Origin: Acididesulfobacillus acetoxydans
GTDB lineage: Bacteria; Bacillota; Desulfitobacteriia; Desulfitobacteriales; Desulfitobacteriaceae
DNA: 64,000 nt
Direction of reading: 5' to 3'
NCBI RefSeq assembly: GCF_902729405.1
Contig: NZ_LR746496.1
Span: 3,844,001 to 3,908,000, forward strand
Shown here: piece after piece, positions 51,796 through 60,867 of the stretch
How positions within the stretch are numbered: the stretch's first letter is position 1
Layout of the letters: each line of letters begins with the position of its first letter
Program-made: the position numbers and the translations under genes
The notes under the pieces: model-generated
Seen by the model: the letters and a program-made list of their open reading frames with translations, nothing else
Database searches by the model: none
Told to the model about the DNA's origin: nothing

Positions 51796-53712
51796 TCACA
51801 GATAAAAATCCCTATAGATTAGATTATTGTACAATCCCCGCAACGGGGTGTAATCAGAAGTATGGTTTTCTCCCACGAAGAGAGAAGTGAGTTGAGTCAT
51901 ACCGCTGAGCGGGGCAAAAGTGGTGAGGTCATTATGGCTGACATCCAAGTACTGTAATCCGCTCAAGCCCTGCAACCCGCTGATATTTGTCAGCTGATTG
52001 TTATTTAAAATAAGGGTTTTGAGGTTGGGAAGCTTGCTCAAATTGCTCAACGTGGTGCTGTCAACCTGATTGTTCCCCAGGTCGAGATAAGTGAGATTAT
52101 AGAAATTCTGCAAACCGGCCAGATTTGAAATGTTCTTTCCGTTGGCCTGGAGCGACGTAATCTTGAGAACATCACTGAGGTAGAGCGGTCCGCCCGTGGT
52201 CGACCCCGTCAGCTGATACCTTACAAGCTGCTGCAAATTCCCGTCATCCAGATTTACGAGGGCGTTGTTGACCACGTTCAAAGTCAGGCTGACTTTTTGA
52301 TTCATTCCCGCGACGCTTCCCTGGAACGTATAACTGCCGACTTTCTTAAGAGATACATTGTTGCCGCTCACATTCCAGGTAACCGGATATTGCTGAGTCG
52401 TCTTGTCACTCAGAGTACCCGTCACCGTAGCAGGAAAATTATAGGAAAAGCCCAGAACAGCTTCAGCCGTAATTCTGCCAAAAGTCACTGCAGTAGAAGG
52501 GAGAACCGTCAAGCTGAGGGTTGCGCTGCCGCTATAGCCATTCACCTTACCGGTATAGGTATAAACCGTGTTCGTGCTCGTATACGTGTAGTTTCCGGTC
52601 TGTCCGGTATTGACAGAGGAAAGGCTCCAGGTCACGGGCACTTGTACCTGCGAGCCGTCACTGAGGATCGCGCCGACCGTTTTCGGCAGCTGATATTGCT
52701 GAGTGCTCGACGAACTCGCTGTGACATTAGCCAGAGATAAGATCCGGGCCGGGATTGACTGCAATACCGCACCCATCCCCGAGCTGACCGCCGCATTTCC
52801 TCCAACAATGTTGATTTGGTTGATAACCTCAGAGTTCAACATTTCCCGCACTGAAGCCGGAACCTGATCGCCTGCCACCAAAACCACGGGTGCCTGGTTT
52901 TGCGCCGCCAAGGCGGCAGCCGTAAGGGCGTCGGGATAATCCCGACCGGTCGCGACGTAAATCGAATTGAACTGTAGGCTATTCGCAAAGTATTTAATAA
53001 GATTAGCATTTCTCTCATAGCGGTCGTTTCCGCTGATAACCTGGGCATTGGGGAACTGGCCGATCAGGCTTGCACCGAGTTCATTGTTGCCGTTAACCGC
53101 GTAGATATGTTGAAACCTGCCCTTGAGAAAAGTTTGCAACGACGGGGTCAGCCCGTCGGAGGGGACCAAAACGACAGGCATGCCGAGGGCTGCCGCGATG
53201 GGAGCGGCTGAGACCGCATCGGGAAAACTTTGTCCGCTTACGACAAAAATTCCCTTCCCCACGCCCACCGTTTTCGCTACTTGCACAGAGGTGTCATAAC
53301 GATCCACACCGGAAATACGGGTTGTACTGATCCCCATCGTCGTGAGCTGAGTCTGAACAGTAGCCGAGACAGCGCCCACACCGCCGATGATAAACACCTT
53401 CTTCACATGAAGACGGCTCAGTTCCGCCGCGGTATTAGCGTTCAATTCATTTTGCTCCGTCAGCAAGATCGGCGCGTTGAATTTGCGTGCCAAAGGAGCG
53501 GCACTTAAGGCGTCCGGGAAATTTTCACCTGTCGCGAGAACCGCGGTCATGGCTCCGTTAGGCCAACCTGTCTGGCTGATCGCAACGGCCGTTCCATAGC
53601 GATCCGCCCCCTCAAGGCGATTGGCCGTGGGCGAAGCCGATACCACCCTGGCCCAACCCAACCAGACAAAGGCCAGCAGGCCCAGTAAAACCATACCTTT
53701 TCTCCACGACAT
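51796..53712 (-). CDS. Surface protein: signal peptide, three cell-wall-binding 2 repeats, Ig-like domains, leucine-rich repeats
   Basis: From the ATG at 53712 the protein is 638 residues: signal peptide about 1-26, then three CWB2 (PF04122) modules starting at RLEGADRYGTAVAIS, RISGVDRYDTSVQVAK and VISGNDRYERNANLI (about 30, 125, 220). Two Ig-like domains follow (about 330-410 and 420-490), then LRRs (LTYLDLGNNQ, LKTLILNNNQLTN, LQYLDVSHNDLT) to the end. CWB2 triplets bind wall polymer, so this is a wall-anchored surface protein, with the LRRs as its likely ligand-binding end. The start chosen has GGAG ten bases upstream. Confidence 0.92.
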   Translation of the reverse strand: MSWRKGMVLLGLLAFVWLGWARVVSASPTANRLEGADRYGTAVAISQTGWPNGAMTAVLATGENFPDALSAAPLARKFNAPILLTEQNELNANTAAELSRLHVKKVFIIGGVGAVSATVQTQLTTMGISTTRISGVDRYDTSVQVAKTVGVGKGIFVVSGQSFPDAVSAAPIAAALGMPVVLVPSDGLTPSLQTFLKGRFQHIYAVNGNNELGASLIGQFPNAQVISGNDRYERNANLIKYFANSLQFNSIYVATGRDYPDALTAAALAAQNQAPVVLVAGDQVPASVREMLNSEVINQINIVGGNAAVSSGMGAVLQSIPARILSLANVTASSSSTQQYQLPKTVGAILSDGSQVQVPVTWSLSSVNTGQTGNYTYTSTNTVYTYTGKVNGYSGSATLSLTVLPSTAVTFGRITAEAVLGFSYNFPATVTGTLSDKTTQQYPVTWNVSGNNVSLKKVGSYTFQGSVAGMNQKVSLTLNVVNNALVNLDDGNLQQLVRYQLTGSTTGGPLYLSDVLKITSLQANGKNISNLAGLQNFYNLTYLDLGNNQVDSTTLSNLSKLPNLKTLILNNNQLTNISGLQGLSGLQYLDVSHNDLTTFAPLSGMTQLTSLFVGENHTSDYTPLRGLYNNLIYRDFYL

Positions 53713-53983
53713 CCCGGAACCACTCCTCTCTCTCAACATCCCCAAATCATGCTCCCGAACCCACACCCAACCGGAACAGGCCCTGCCAAGTCTCAAACTA
53801 CCCCGAAGTCCCCACACTTTGATGCAAATCCGGCGCATACGGGCTCACCCTTGATTCCGCCTCAAGTACGAGCAATATCTATGGCCGACCTCCGAGATCG
53901 CCTTACCTCAGAAATCGGCCTTAGATGAAACCCTGCCGGAAAAGGCCATCTTGCCCGGGCAACAGGACAGGCCTCAGACGAAC

Positions 53984-54787
53984 TTAGGCCCTGATCGAGT
54001 CGGCGATGGCCCACATCTGGTCCCCGTCCTCCACCATCCGGGCATTCAACTGGTACGCCCTTTGCACCTTGACGAGGTCCGCCATGGTGTCCGCCAGACT
54101 GACATTCGACTGTTCCAGGGCCCCCCCATGGATGAAACCCAAAGCCGCGTTCCCGGCCGTTGCGCCGGGTCGGCCTGTTTGAACGGGCCCGGTATTGGCT
54201 TGGGGCAAGAGCAGGTTGTTCCCTATATCTTGCAAGCTTTCCGGATTGGGAAAAGCAGCCAGCTCTATTTGGCCGACCGTCTGCTCCCGACCCTGAAGAT
54301 CCGTCACTTTGATTTGTCCGTCCGCCGTCACGGTGAGCGCACCGCTCCCCGGCGGAAGCTTAACTCCGGGCACCAGCGCATGCCCCCGGCTGTCCACGAT
54401 CTGCCTGTTCGCGTCTAACCGAAAGGCGCCGGCCCGGGTGTAGGCGATCTGTCCGTTAGGCAAAGCAACTCGGAAATAGCCCGCTCCCTCAATAGCCAAG
54501 TCCAGCGGGTTCGCAGCCGCGTAAATGTCACCCTGAGCCAGATTCCTGCCCGTCGCCCTCTCCAGCACTCCCGTACCCAGGTCCACCTGCCCCCCTGCCG
54601 TTCCCGCACCGGCACTGACTGACCCGGGCCTGGTGGCGCCGGCCGCCGGCACGGCCAGCGCCTCGGCGAAATCCATCTCCGCCGCCTTGTAGCCGGGGGT
54701 ATTGACATTGGCCATATTATCGGCCGTCAGGTCGAGAGAGAGCTGCTGTGCTCTCAACCCGGAAGCGGCCGTACCCAAAATCTGCAT
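53984..54787 (-). CDS. flgG: Flagellar rod/hook-basal-body protein, FlgG-like
   Basis: This 267-residue axial flagellar protein starts MQILGTAASGLRAQQLSLDLTADNMANVNTPGYKAAE, the FlgBCEFGK N-terminal motif, with IEGAGYFRVALPNGQIAYTRAGAF at about 98-120, and ends in the conserved VKVQRAYQLNARMVEDGDQM C-terminal helix. The length and the AYTR motif fit FlgG (distal rod) or FlgF. It lies downstream of a FlgE-like gene and far from any other flagellar gene in the window. Confidence 0.85.
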   Translation of the reverse strand: MQILGTAASGLRAQQLSLDLTADNMANVNTPGYKAAEMDFAEALAVPAAGATRPGSVSAGAGTAGGQVDLGTGVLERATGRNLAQGDIYAAANPLDLAIEGAGYFRVALPNGQIAYTRAGAFRLDANRQIVDSRGHALVPGVKLPPGSGALTVTADGQIKVTDLQGREQTVGQIELAAFPNPESLQDIGNNLLLPQANTGPVQTGRPGATAGNAALGFIHGGALEQSNVSLADTMADLVKVQRAYQLNARMVEDGDQMWAIADSIRA

Positions 54788-54987
54788 CCGCTCTGCTCCT
54801 CCCCTGTTAACCTATCCGCCCCAAAATCTCCTTTACATCAAGCGGTTGCGGCGCGGGAAAATGCCGTTTCCCGAAACCGACGCGAAATCGACACGGCCCC
54901 TCTCTGCAGGATCCTTGTGCCCCACTGATTTGCGGTTATCCCGTCTCTAATTCCGTGCCTATGCTTAGGCGAACACCGTGAACCGGA

Positions 54988-56277
54988 TTACTGCCGTTTC
55001 AGATCGACTAATGTCTGCAGAAAACTGTCTGACACTGTAATGACACGTGAGTTAGCTTCGAAGCCGCGCTGAGCCACGATCATGTTCGTCATTTCCTGAC
55101 CCAGATCCACATTAGACATTTCCAGCTCCCCGGAAATAATGGAACCCGCGTTACCGGAGTTGGCCGGGCCGGCGGCAGCCGCCCCGGAATTGTTCGAGGG
55201 AATATAGTAGTTATCACCGATATTCTTCAGGCCTGCCGGGTTCGGGAAGGTAGCAAGGTCGACCTGCCCCAAATTCACCATGGTTCCGGAGCTGTCTGTT
55301 CCCGTGACATTGCCGTTCAAATCAACGTTGAGACTGGTATACGTGTTGGGTGGAATCCGGATAACCCCCGGGGTAGTGATCGACCACGGATCGGCAGGAG
55401 CCGCAACGTTGCCCAGATTAATCGTCCCGGTAGCAGGATCGAAATAGTAGGGATGATTGGCGTCGATGGCGGCGACGGAAGCAGCCGGCTGCAATACGGT
55501 TCCTGTCGTAGCATCCTTTATGTTTATACCGGGCGCGCCGACCAAGGAAGGGCTTTGATAGACGAAATTGCCGTTGGCATCGTTTGTCCAGTTAACGGGA
55601 TCCGTAGAGCCAATGGTTAAGCCGGGTGCCACGGTGTATTTATTGGTAGAACTCGGTACCCCGCTAATAAAGGTAACAGTGCCTGTGGAAGGATCAAAGT
55701 TGTAATCCGTACCGTTCGCGAGCGGGCCCGCACCGTTCTTCAAAGTGATGTCAGGCTGCCCGACTAAGGCGCTGTCCGTATAGACCGGCTGCCCGGCCCC
55801 GTTTGTCGACCAACCCGATCCGGTCCCGTCCAGGGTCACCGGGGTTTCACTGGGTACGCCCAGGACATATGCCCCCGTCGCATTATCCACCAAATCCCCG
55901 TTGCTGTCTGTTCCGAAATTTCCGGCCCTCGTGTAAACTGTCTTGCCGGCGTCGTTCAAGACAAAGAACCCTTCCCCCTGCACCATCAGGTCCGACCATT
56001 TGCCTGTGTTTTCCGCACTGCCCTGGCTCATGATCTGGTCTATCGCGCCGATCTGGGTGCCCAAACCGACCTGTGCCGCGTTGGAGCCTCCCAAGGACAC
56101 CGGCGTGGCCGTCGGCGCCGCCGCCCCTTTCAGGGTCTGGCTCAGCATCGTAGCGAAAGTGACCCGGCTGCCTTTGAAGCCGGGGGTATTGACATTGGCG
56201 ATATTATTTCCGATCGTGTCCATCATAATTTGATGAGCTTTCAAACCGGAAACGGCGGAATAGAGTGACCGCATCAT
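54988..56277 (-). CDS. flgE: Flagellar hook protein, FlgE-like, with duplicated middle
   Basis: From the ATG at 56277 (GGAGG ten bases upstream) the protein is 429 residues and begins MMRSLYSAVSGLKAHQIMMDT, the FlgE pattern of Clostridia. The central part holds two related modules: QPVYTDSALVGQPDITLKNG...YNFDPSTGTVTF and NFVYQSPSLVGAPGINIKDA...YYFDPATGTINL. This explains its greater length than FlgG. The C-terminal AQRGFEANSRVITVSD motif is present. FlgF/FlhO type is a possible alternative. Confidence 0.82.
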   Translation of the reverse strand: MMRSLYSAVSGLKAHQIMMDTIGNNIANVNTPGFKGSRVTFATMLSQTLKGAAAPTATPVSLGGSNAAQVGLGTQIGAIDQIMSQGSAENTGKWSDLMVQGEGFFVLNDAGKTVYTRAGNFGTDSNGDLVDNATGAYVLGVPSETPVTLDGTGSGWSTNGAGQPVYTDSALVGQPDITLKNGAGPLANGTDYNFDPSTGTVTFISGVPSSTNKYTVAPGLTIGSTDPVNWTNDANGNFVYQSPSLVGAPGINIKDATTGTVLQPAASVAAIDANHPYYFDPATGTINLGNVAAPADPWSITTPGVIRIPPNTYTSLNVDLNGNVTGTDSSGTMVNLGQVDLATFPNPAGLKNIGDNYYIPSNNSGAAAAGPANSGNAGSIISGELEMSNVDLGQEMTNMIVAQRGFEANSRVITVSDSFLQTLVDLKRQ

Positions 56278-56736
56278 AAGGCATTTTCCTCCCCGCATTC
56301 ATATGTAGTATGATTCTGCGACATCGAGTGGTTCAAGTGGTTCTTGACGTCAAATGGTCTGTACTTGTTTTTAAGAATTCTAAAACCGGCGACGGCGGCA
56401 AACACCGCCCGCATCTTCTCCGATGTACCTCAATATGTATATCGACTAAACCCGGCTTAAACTTTAGGCCGGACAGAAACTTCCCTGGTCAAAGTTTTCT
56501 TTTTTCTCGGCGCAGCAACCGTTAGGCCGGACAGAAATTTCTTCGCAATTCTGACGGTCACTGCCTCCGTCCGGGCATGTGAGAAGGTCTGCTTTTACAG
56601 CGCTTGCTTCGATGGAGTGACCGAATAAGCGAGCAAGCAGGAGAGCCATCGACCAACGGCAAAAACCGAAGCAGTGCTTGTGCACCTGCCGATTGTATGC
56701 TTTCCGTTGAAGGTACGCGTCTCAAGCCGATATACG
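56278..56736. other. Gap upstream of the hook gene with a 17 bp direct repeat
   Basis: TTAGGCCGGACAGAAA occurs twice, near 56462 and 56522, about 60 bases apart. A cysteine-containing open frame on the minus strand at 56464-56685 (MALLLARLFGHSIEAS and on) has no clear ribosome site and I cannot assign it. No further gene is evident. Confidence 0.45.
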
Positions 56737-56770
56737 AAAAAGCCGCCCCCTCTTGACGGGAACGGCTTTT
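56737..56770. terminator. Terminator downstream of the DUF1858 gene
   Basis: AAAAGCCG (56737-56744) pairs with CGGCTTTT (56763-56770), with an inner CCC-GGG stem. On the minus strand it gives a T-run after the stem; it could also work on the plus strand. Confidence 0.8.
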
Positions 56771-56864
56771 CATCTTTAGTTGAACGGGTTCACTCTCTGT
56801 TCACTTAAGTAGCGACCCTTTCGCATCTCCCCGGCCTTCCGGTCCCGAATGCGGTGTCTCGCCC

Positions 56865-57071
56865 TCAAGCCTTGGCGGCTTGCTCGACAGCCTCGTTCAA
56901 CTGTTTCACCAAATCATCCACCCGGCGGCCATGGGTGAGTGCGGCTCCTTCGATGCTTTCCATCGTGGAGGACGGACAGCCCAAACAATGCATTCCCAGT
57001 TCGAGGAAAATCTGAACGGTTTGCGGATATAACCGCAACACCTGTCCCACGGTCATTTCTTTGCTGATCAC
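56865..57071 (-). CDS. DUF1858 (ScdA N-terminal-like) protein
   Basis: This 68-residue protein has the DUF1858 pattern: MTVGQVLRLYPQTVQIFLELGMHCLGCPSSTMESIEGAALTHG with the two cysteines C29 and C32 spaced CxxC. The family is usually small, cytosolic and thought to bind a metal or take part in redox or nitric-oxide stress repair, as in ScdA; no direct activity known to me. It stands alone before the MetE-like gene, with a terminator behind. Confidence 0.85.
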   Translation of the reverse strand: MISKEMTVGQVLRLYPQTVQIFLELGMHCLGCPSSTMESIEGAALTHGRRVDDLVKQLNEAVEQAAKA

Positions 57072-57171
57072 TGCGCTTCCCTCCTTCTCAAAGCTTACTA
57101 AATTGGTCGGTTTTATTATAACCTAATCCGCGCCAATGAGCAACTCTTTTGCTGATTCTTTTCCTAATTCC

Positions 57172-58290
57172 TTATGCTAATTCTTTTTCCAATTCCTTGA
57201 GTAAGCCATAGATTCGTTCGGCCTCCTCCGGACTCAGAGTCCCCGTGCCACAGCTCGGCGTCAGCATGCTCTGGGCCCGCAGGCGCTCTTCGTTCACCCC
57301 CCGGCGCCCAAGCTCCCCGATATTTTCCTCAAGCCTCCGACGCAGGCTGCCGACGCTCTCTTTCCGCAAGGCGTCTCCGGTCGGGATAATTCCCCAAGCG
57401 AGCACCCCGCCCCGGGTCAGAAAACGCTCCAGTTCCTCCGCTAAGACGAGCATCCCTGTCATGTATTCGTAAGCATCGAAGTTGACCACTTCAATCATGG
57501 AATCAAAAAGAATCGTCCAATCCATCCCCGCGCAGACATGGGCTCCGGGAATTCCCCCTTGCCCCATGATTTCTCCGGCGATCGAGTTCAGATCATCGAT
57601 AATCCGGCCTTTCTCCAAAGTCACGTGGGTCGAAGCCCCCACCGCGTAAAGCCCGGGGTCATCCACCGACATCAACACCGGCAGACCGTAGGCCTTCAGG
57701 CGCTTCGTCTGCCAGCGGGCATGCATGGCAATGGACCTAACCAGCATCTCCCTCTGGCTGTCGTCATAATAGCTGGCGCGACGATTTTCATCCGTAATCT
57801 GCAGGCCCAGAGTCACGGGACCGCTCAACTGCCCTTTGAGCAGCAGCGCCTCCCGCGTGCCATGCTCCTCAATATCCCGGCAGAAGCCTTCGAATCCTTC
57901 CCCTCCCTGCCCGGAAAAGCCAAAATGCTCCAAGGCGGCATTGTCCCCTGCCTCCGCTGCCAAATAAAGCTCATAAAACCGCGCCATCCGTTCCGCCCAA
58001 TCCCCGGCCTCGGCCTGAAACCTGGGCCGGGCGTAATCCGCCATCACGCCGCTTTCGATTAAAGCGCGTAAATACTGGCCGATAAACGCGCTCTCCGCAC
58101 CCATTTTCGGCAGCTGCGGCCAGTGAGGCGCCCGGGGGACACTCTGCCGGATGAGCCGCAAAGCCTCCTCAGTCCGGGCAAAAGGCACGCTCCCCACACC
58201 GGTGGTCAAAAAACGAGGCGGAAATCCCAGAGCGGACTTTGGCTCAAACCCTTGTTCCGGTACAATACCCCTCCATTTGCTATCCATCAT
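57172..58290 (-). CDS. Cobalamin-independent methionine-synthase/uroporphyrinogen-decarboxylase-like protein
   Basis: This 372-residue TIM-barrel protein has the MetE C-terminal style motifs: N-terminal TTGVGSVPFART, KGQLSGPVTLGLQI, the metal-binding HVCAGMDWTILFDS and C-terminal TPSCGTGTLSPEEAERIY. The histidine and the two cysteines in those motifs are the expected zinc ligands. It lacks the MetE N-terminal barrel. Such short 'core' MetE-like enzymes in anaerobes accept methyl groups from corrinoid proteins; the substrate here is unknown. It is not clearly in an operon. Confidence 0.82.
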   Translation of the reverse strand: MMDSKWRGIVPEQGFEPKSALGFPPRFLTTGVGSVPFARTEEALRLIRQSVPRAPHWPQLPKMGAESAFIGQYLRALIESGVMADYARPRFQAEAGDWAERMARFYELYLAAEAGDNAALEHFGFSGQGGEGFEGFCRDIEEHGTREALLLKGQLSGPVTLGLQITDENRRASYYDDSQREMLVRSIAMHARWQTKRLKAYGLPVLMSVDDPGLYAVGASTHVTLEKGRIIDDLNSIAGEIMGQGGIPGAHVCAGMDWTILFDSMIEVVNFDAYEYMTGMLVLAEELERFLTRGGVLAWGIIPTGDALRKESVGSLRRRLEENIGELGRRGVNEERLRAQSMLTPSCGTGTLSPEEAERIYGLLKELEKELA

Positions 58291-58413
58291 TCTCCCCCTT
58301 CCCCAAGTCTTAGCCGCAGATAGGCTGCGGAGGGAAATTTCACAGTCCCCTTGCCCCCATAGCCCCCTTGCCCTCGCAGATCAACTCAAGTGAGGCTCGG
58401 TCGGCCCAGTAGC

Positions 58414-58605
58414 TCACACGGCCGGAAGATACTCGCCAATCGTCACCTTCTCAGTCTCAGCCGAGACATTTCCGGCGGTTCCCACCTGGTAACTGGGTGC
58501 CCACTCAGGCATCACTTCCCGCACGATGACCGCCCACCCCTTTTCCCGCGCATGTTCTTTAAGCTGAGGGGGAACCGCCCCACCGTCTCGCGCCCAGGCG
58601 ATCAC
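58414..58605 (-). CDS. Small protein in frame with, and after, the GH2-like gene stop
   Basis: This 63-residue frame starts at a GTG at 58605 with AAAGG ten bases before it, and ends at 58416. The frame is the same as that of the gene above: only the TAG at 58621-58623 separates them, and the reading continues for 66 codons. Sequence: VIAWARDGGAVPPQLKEHA then KGWAVIVREVMPEWAPSYQV and GTAGNVSAETEKVTIGEYLPAV. It looks like a real folded domain and not an antisense shadow. It could be a separate small gene, or the former C-terminus of the larger protein. Confidence 0.5.
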   Translation of the reverse strand: MIAWARDGGAVPPQLKEHAREKGWAVIVREVMPEWAPSYQVGTAGNVSAETEKVTIGEYLPAV

Positions 58606-58620
58606 AGATTCCGGGCCTTT

Positions 58621-60795
58621 CTAAGATCCGGAAGAAATACCGCCCAAGTGCCAGAGAAAACCCACATCCTGCCAACGCAAGCACAGTAAGATTACGAGCA
58701 AAAGTGTCAGCAAAAGCGGGATGGGGAGGAACACCCGGTATTTTCCCCCAATCCGGTGCACGTCCCGCCGGCGCCAGGGCAGAAAGAGGAAACTCAGCGC
58801 GGCATAAGCCGCCAAGGAAGTCCACCAGGGCCATCCCCACGCTATCCCCACCCAAAACGCGCCGGGTATGAGGAGCCAGCGATAGCGCTGCTCCAGCCAC
58901 AAGGCCACCCCGTAAGGATGCGGTGAACCGGGCAGCCGGGGCGCCGCCAACCCGGTCTGCAGCAAACGCAAAAGCACGATCAGAAGCCCCAAGGCGAGCC
59001 AGATGAGCCACGGGTTCTGCCGTTGCAGGACCCTCGCGCCCGGCCACAGGTGGGGAAGCCAAAAACCGAGTCCGCTCGGAAGCCGGAAAATCCCCGTTGT
59101 CAGGATGGCACTGAGGGTTGCGGCCCTGACCAAAACCGATAGACCCTGCCAGAACCAGGCCCGGCGCAGCCGCCGCTTCGGCTTTTTCTCATCAATCTCC
59201 TTATACAGCCAAGTCGCGCTGCGCAGGTCCATCAAAGTCACATAGAGGATGAGTAAGCCCCAGCCGAAGGCAAACCTGCGGCCCGGCCAGGCCTTGTCAC
59301 CATTTGAGCCTTGCCCCTGAGCACCCGGGAGACGGGATGCCTCTTTTCCCGCCACGGCCGCCAGCGGCACCACCTTGCCCCAAGGACCCTGCAAATTTCC
59401 CCCTTCAATAACAGGTGACTGATCCACAGGAACACCCCAAAGCGGCCGCGGATTTGCGCGCACCACGAAAGCCAGGTTCGGGGCCGCTGCCTGTTTGGCC
59501 AAACTGAAATACCCTGCCAGGGGCGCCGCGGGATCCAATGCCTTACCTACCGTCCAAGCCCACAGGGATGGGTGATAATCCTCCGCCAGCTTGCTGAAAA
59601 TGCCCGGGTTAGGCAGACGCGCCGCCGGCGTCAAGGCCACCGGCCATTCCGCCCAGACCCCCATGCCCGCCTGGTCGGCGGCTTGCAGCCAGAGAGGGTC
59701 CGGGACAGGACCCACAAAATAGAGCAGATTCACTCCCTGCCGGCGCTCTTCTCGGAGAAAAGCGGCAATCCGGCCCGTCCGCCGGATCTCTCTTTCTTCA
59801 GCCGGGTCCAGGGCTACTCCGTGAATGGCCAAGGGCTGACCGTTCAAGAGAAACTTTCCGCCGGCCAGACCGAGAGAACGCAGGCCGAGCGGGAAGGCCA
59901 AGTCATCCTGGTCCCCCGCCGGATTTGCCACCGTAAGATGAAGTTGATAGAGAAAAGGGCTCTTGGGGCTCCAGGGCCGCGCCCCGCTCACCGCCAGGTG
60001 GAAGGTCACGCTTTCTCTTTCCCCCGGGCCCGGCCGGACAACCTGCGAAGCACGCGCCACTCCGGCCGAACCGTCCGACAAGACGGCGGAAACGGTCCAC
60101 GGACCTTCTTCCATCAAACCGTGATGCCGGATCTCGGCTTGAACCGTCACCTGGGCGTTGCTTCCCTGCCAGGCCGCCGTGACCCGGGGCTTCCCCAGCG
60201 AGGTCTCTGTGACCGCTTCGAGCGCGAGTTCCCCCGTGATCGTTCCGGCCGTCGGCCAGCCGGAACCAAAGAGAACCGAACGCTGCCCAACTCCGGCGGA
60301 AAGCTGAAGGATCAGGACATTGTCCATTCCGTAGCGAAAAGCTCCCGCCGGAATGGCCACCCGGGTCGTCCCGCCCAGACCTTCGAACTCTCCGACTTGA
60401 TGTGCACTGTCAATTCCGTTGAGGTAAACCCGCACCCGACCGTTCACACCGCCGAGAACCAGTTGCATGGTACGGGCGCTCCATTCATTCGGTATGCGGA
60501 ACTTACGGACTGCCACGGCAAACTCTGTCTCAGACGGCAAGTAAAAAGGTGCTTCACGGTTGAGAAAGGCGAACTCGGACTTTGCCGGCCGCACTCCGGT
60601 TTCCGTCGTCCAGGCCGCGCCCAAAGAGGCGAATTTTTCCCAGCCCCCCTCCAAGGAAATCCGCCAGCGCTGAGAACTCACCATATCCCTGCCGGCCGGC
60701 AAACCCTGACCCAGTGAAGACTGCCAACTCACAAACAATACGCTCAGGCTCAAAACCAAGAGCACGAGAATAATGGCTGCCCGCCGGTTAAACAT
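58621..60795 (-). CDS. GH2-like (beta-galactosidase-type) membrane protein, apparently catalytically inactive
   Basis: This 724-residue protein has an N-terminal membrane anchor (about 8-25), a GH2 sugar-binding jelly roll (about 45-200), an Ig-like domain (about 205-310), a TIM-barrel-like part (about 312-480) and about six C-terminal membrane helices (510-722). LLNGQPLAIHGVALD and QAADQAGMGVWAEWPV match GH2 barrel landmarks. The family motif with the acid/base glutamate (…HPS…GNE) reads DYHPSLWAWTVGKALD here, so the Asn-Glu pair is absent. Activity is doubtful; binding or sensing of a wall or extracellular sugar is inferred. Confidence 0.78.
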   Translation of the reverse strand: MFNRRAAIILVLLVLSLSVLFVSWQSSLGQGLPAGRDMVSSQRWRISLEGGWEKFASLGAAWTTETGVRPAKSEFAFLNREAPFYLPSETEFAVAVRKFRIPNEWSARTMQLVLGGVNGRVRVYLNGIDSAHQVGEFEGLGGTTRVAIPAGAFRYGMDNVLILQLSAGVGQRSVLFGSGWPTAGTITGELALEAVTETSLGKPRVTAAWQGSNAQVTVQAEIRHHGLMEEGPWTVSAVLSDGSAGVARASQVVRPGPGERESVTFHLAVSGARPWSPKSPFLYQLHLTVANPAGDQDDLAFPLGLRSLGLAGGKFLLNGQPLAIHGVALDPAEEREIRRTGRIAAFLREERRQGVNLLYFVGPVPDPLWLQAADQAGMGVWAEWPVALTPAARLPNPGIFSKLAEDYHPSLWAWTVGKALDPAAPLAGYFSLAKQAAAPNLAFVVRANPRPLWGVPVDQSPVIEGGNLQGPWGKVVPLAAVAGKEASRLPGAQGQGSNGDKAWPGRRFAFGWGLLILYVTLMDLRSATWLYKEIDEKKPKRRLRRAWFWQGLSVLVRAATLSAILTTGIFRLPSGLGFWLPHLWPGARVLQRQNPWLIWLALGLLIVLLRLLQTGLAAPRLPGSPHPYGVALWLEQRYRWLLIPGAFWVGIAWGWPWWTSLAAYAALSFLFLPWRRRDVHRIGGKYRVFLPIPLLLTLLLVILLCLRWQDVGFLWHLGGISSGS

Positions 60796-60867
60796 TCCGG
60801 GTTTCCTCTCTTAACTTAGTTTGCAAAGCGATCTGCTGACATACCGGAAAGCGACCGAGTTACGGTT

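Noticed and set aside
56464-56685. Cys-rich minus-strand frame (MALLLARLFGHSIEAS...)
   Set aside because: Attractive composition but no clear ribosome site, and it overlaps the direct repeat; kept only as a note in the gap entry.
58621-58623. TAG read as pyrrolysine
   Set aside because: No pyrrolysine context or methyltransferase homology is seen; a separate start codon explains the downstream frame.
59572-60717. 381-codon plus-strand frame
   Set aside because: Antisense to the GH2-like gene, with Arg/Pro-rich shadow composition.
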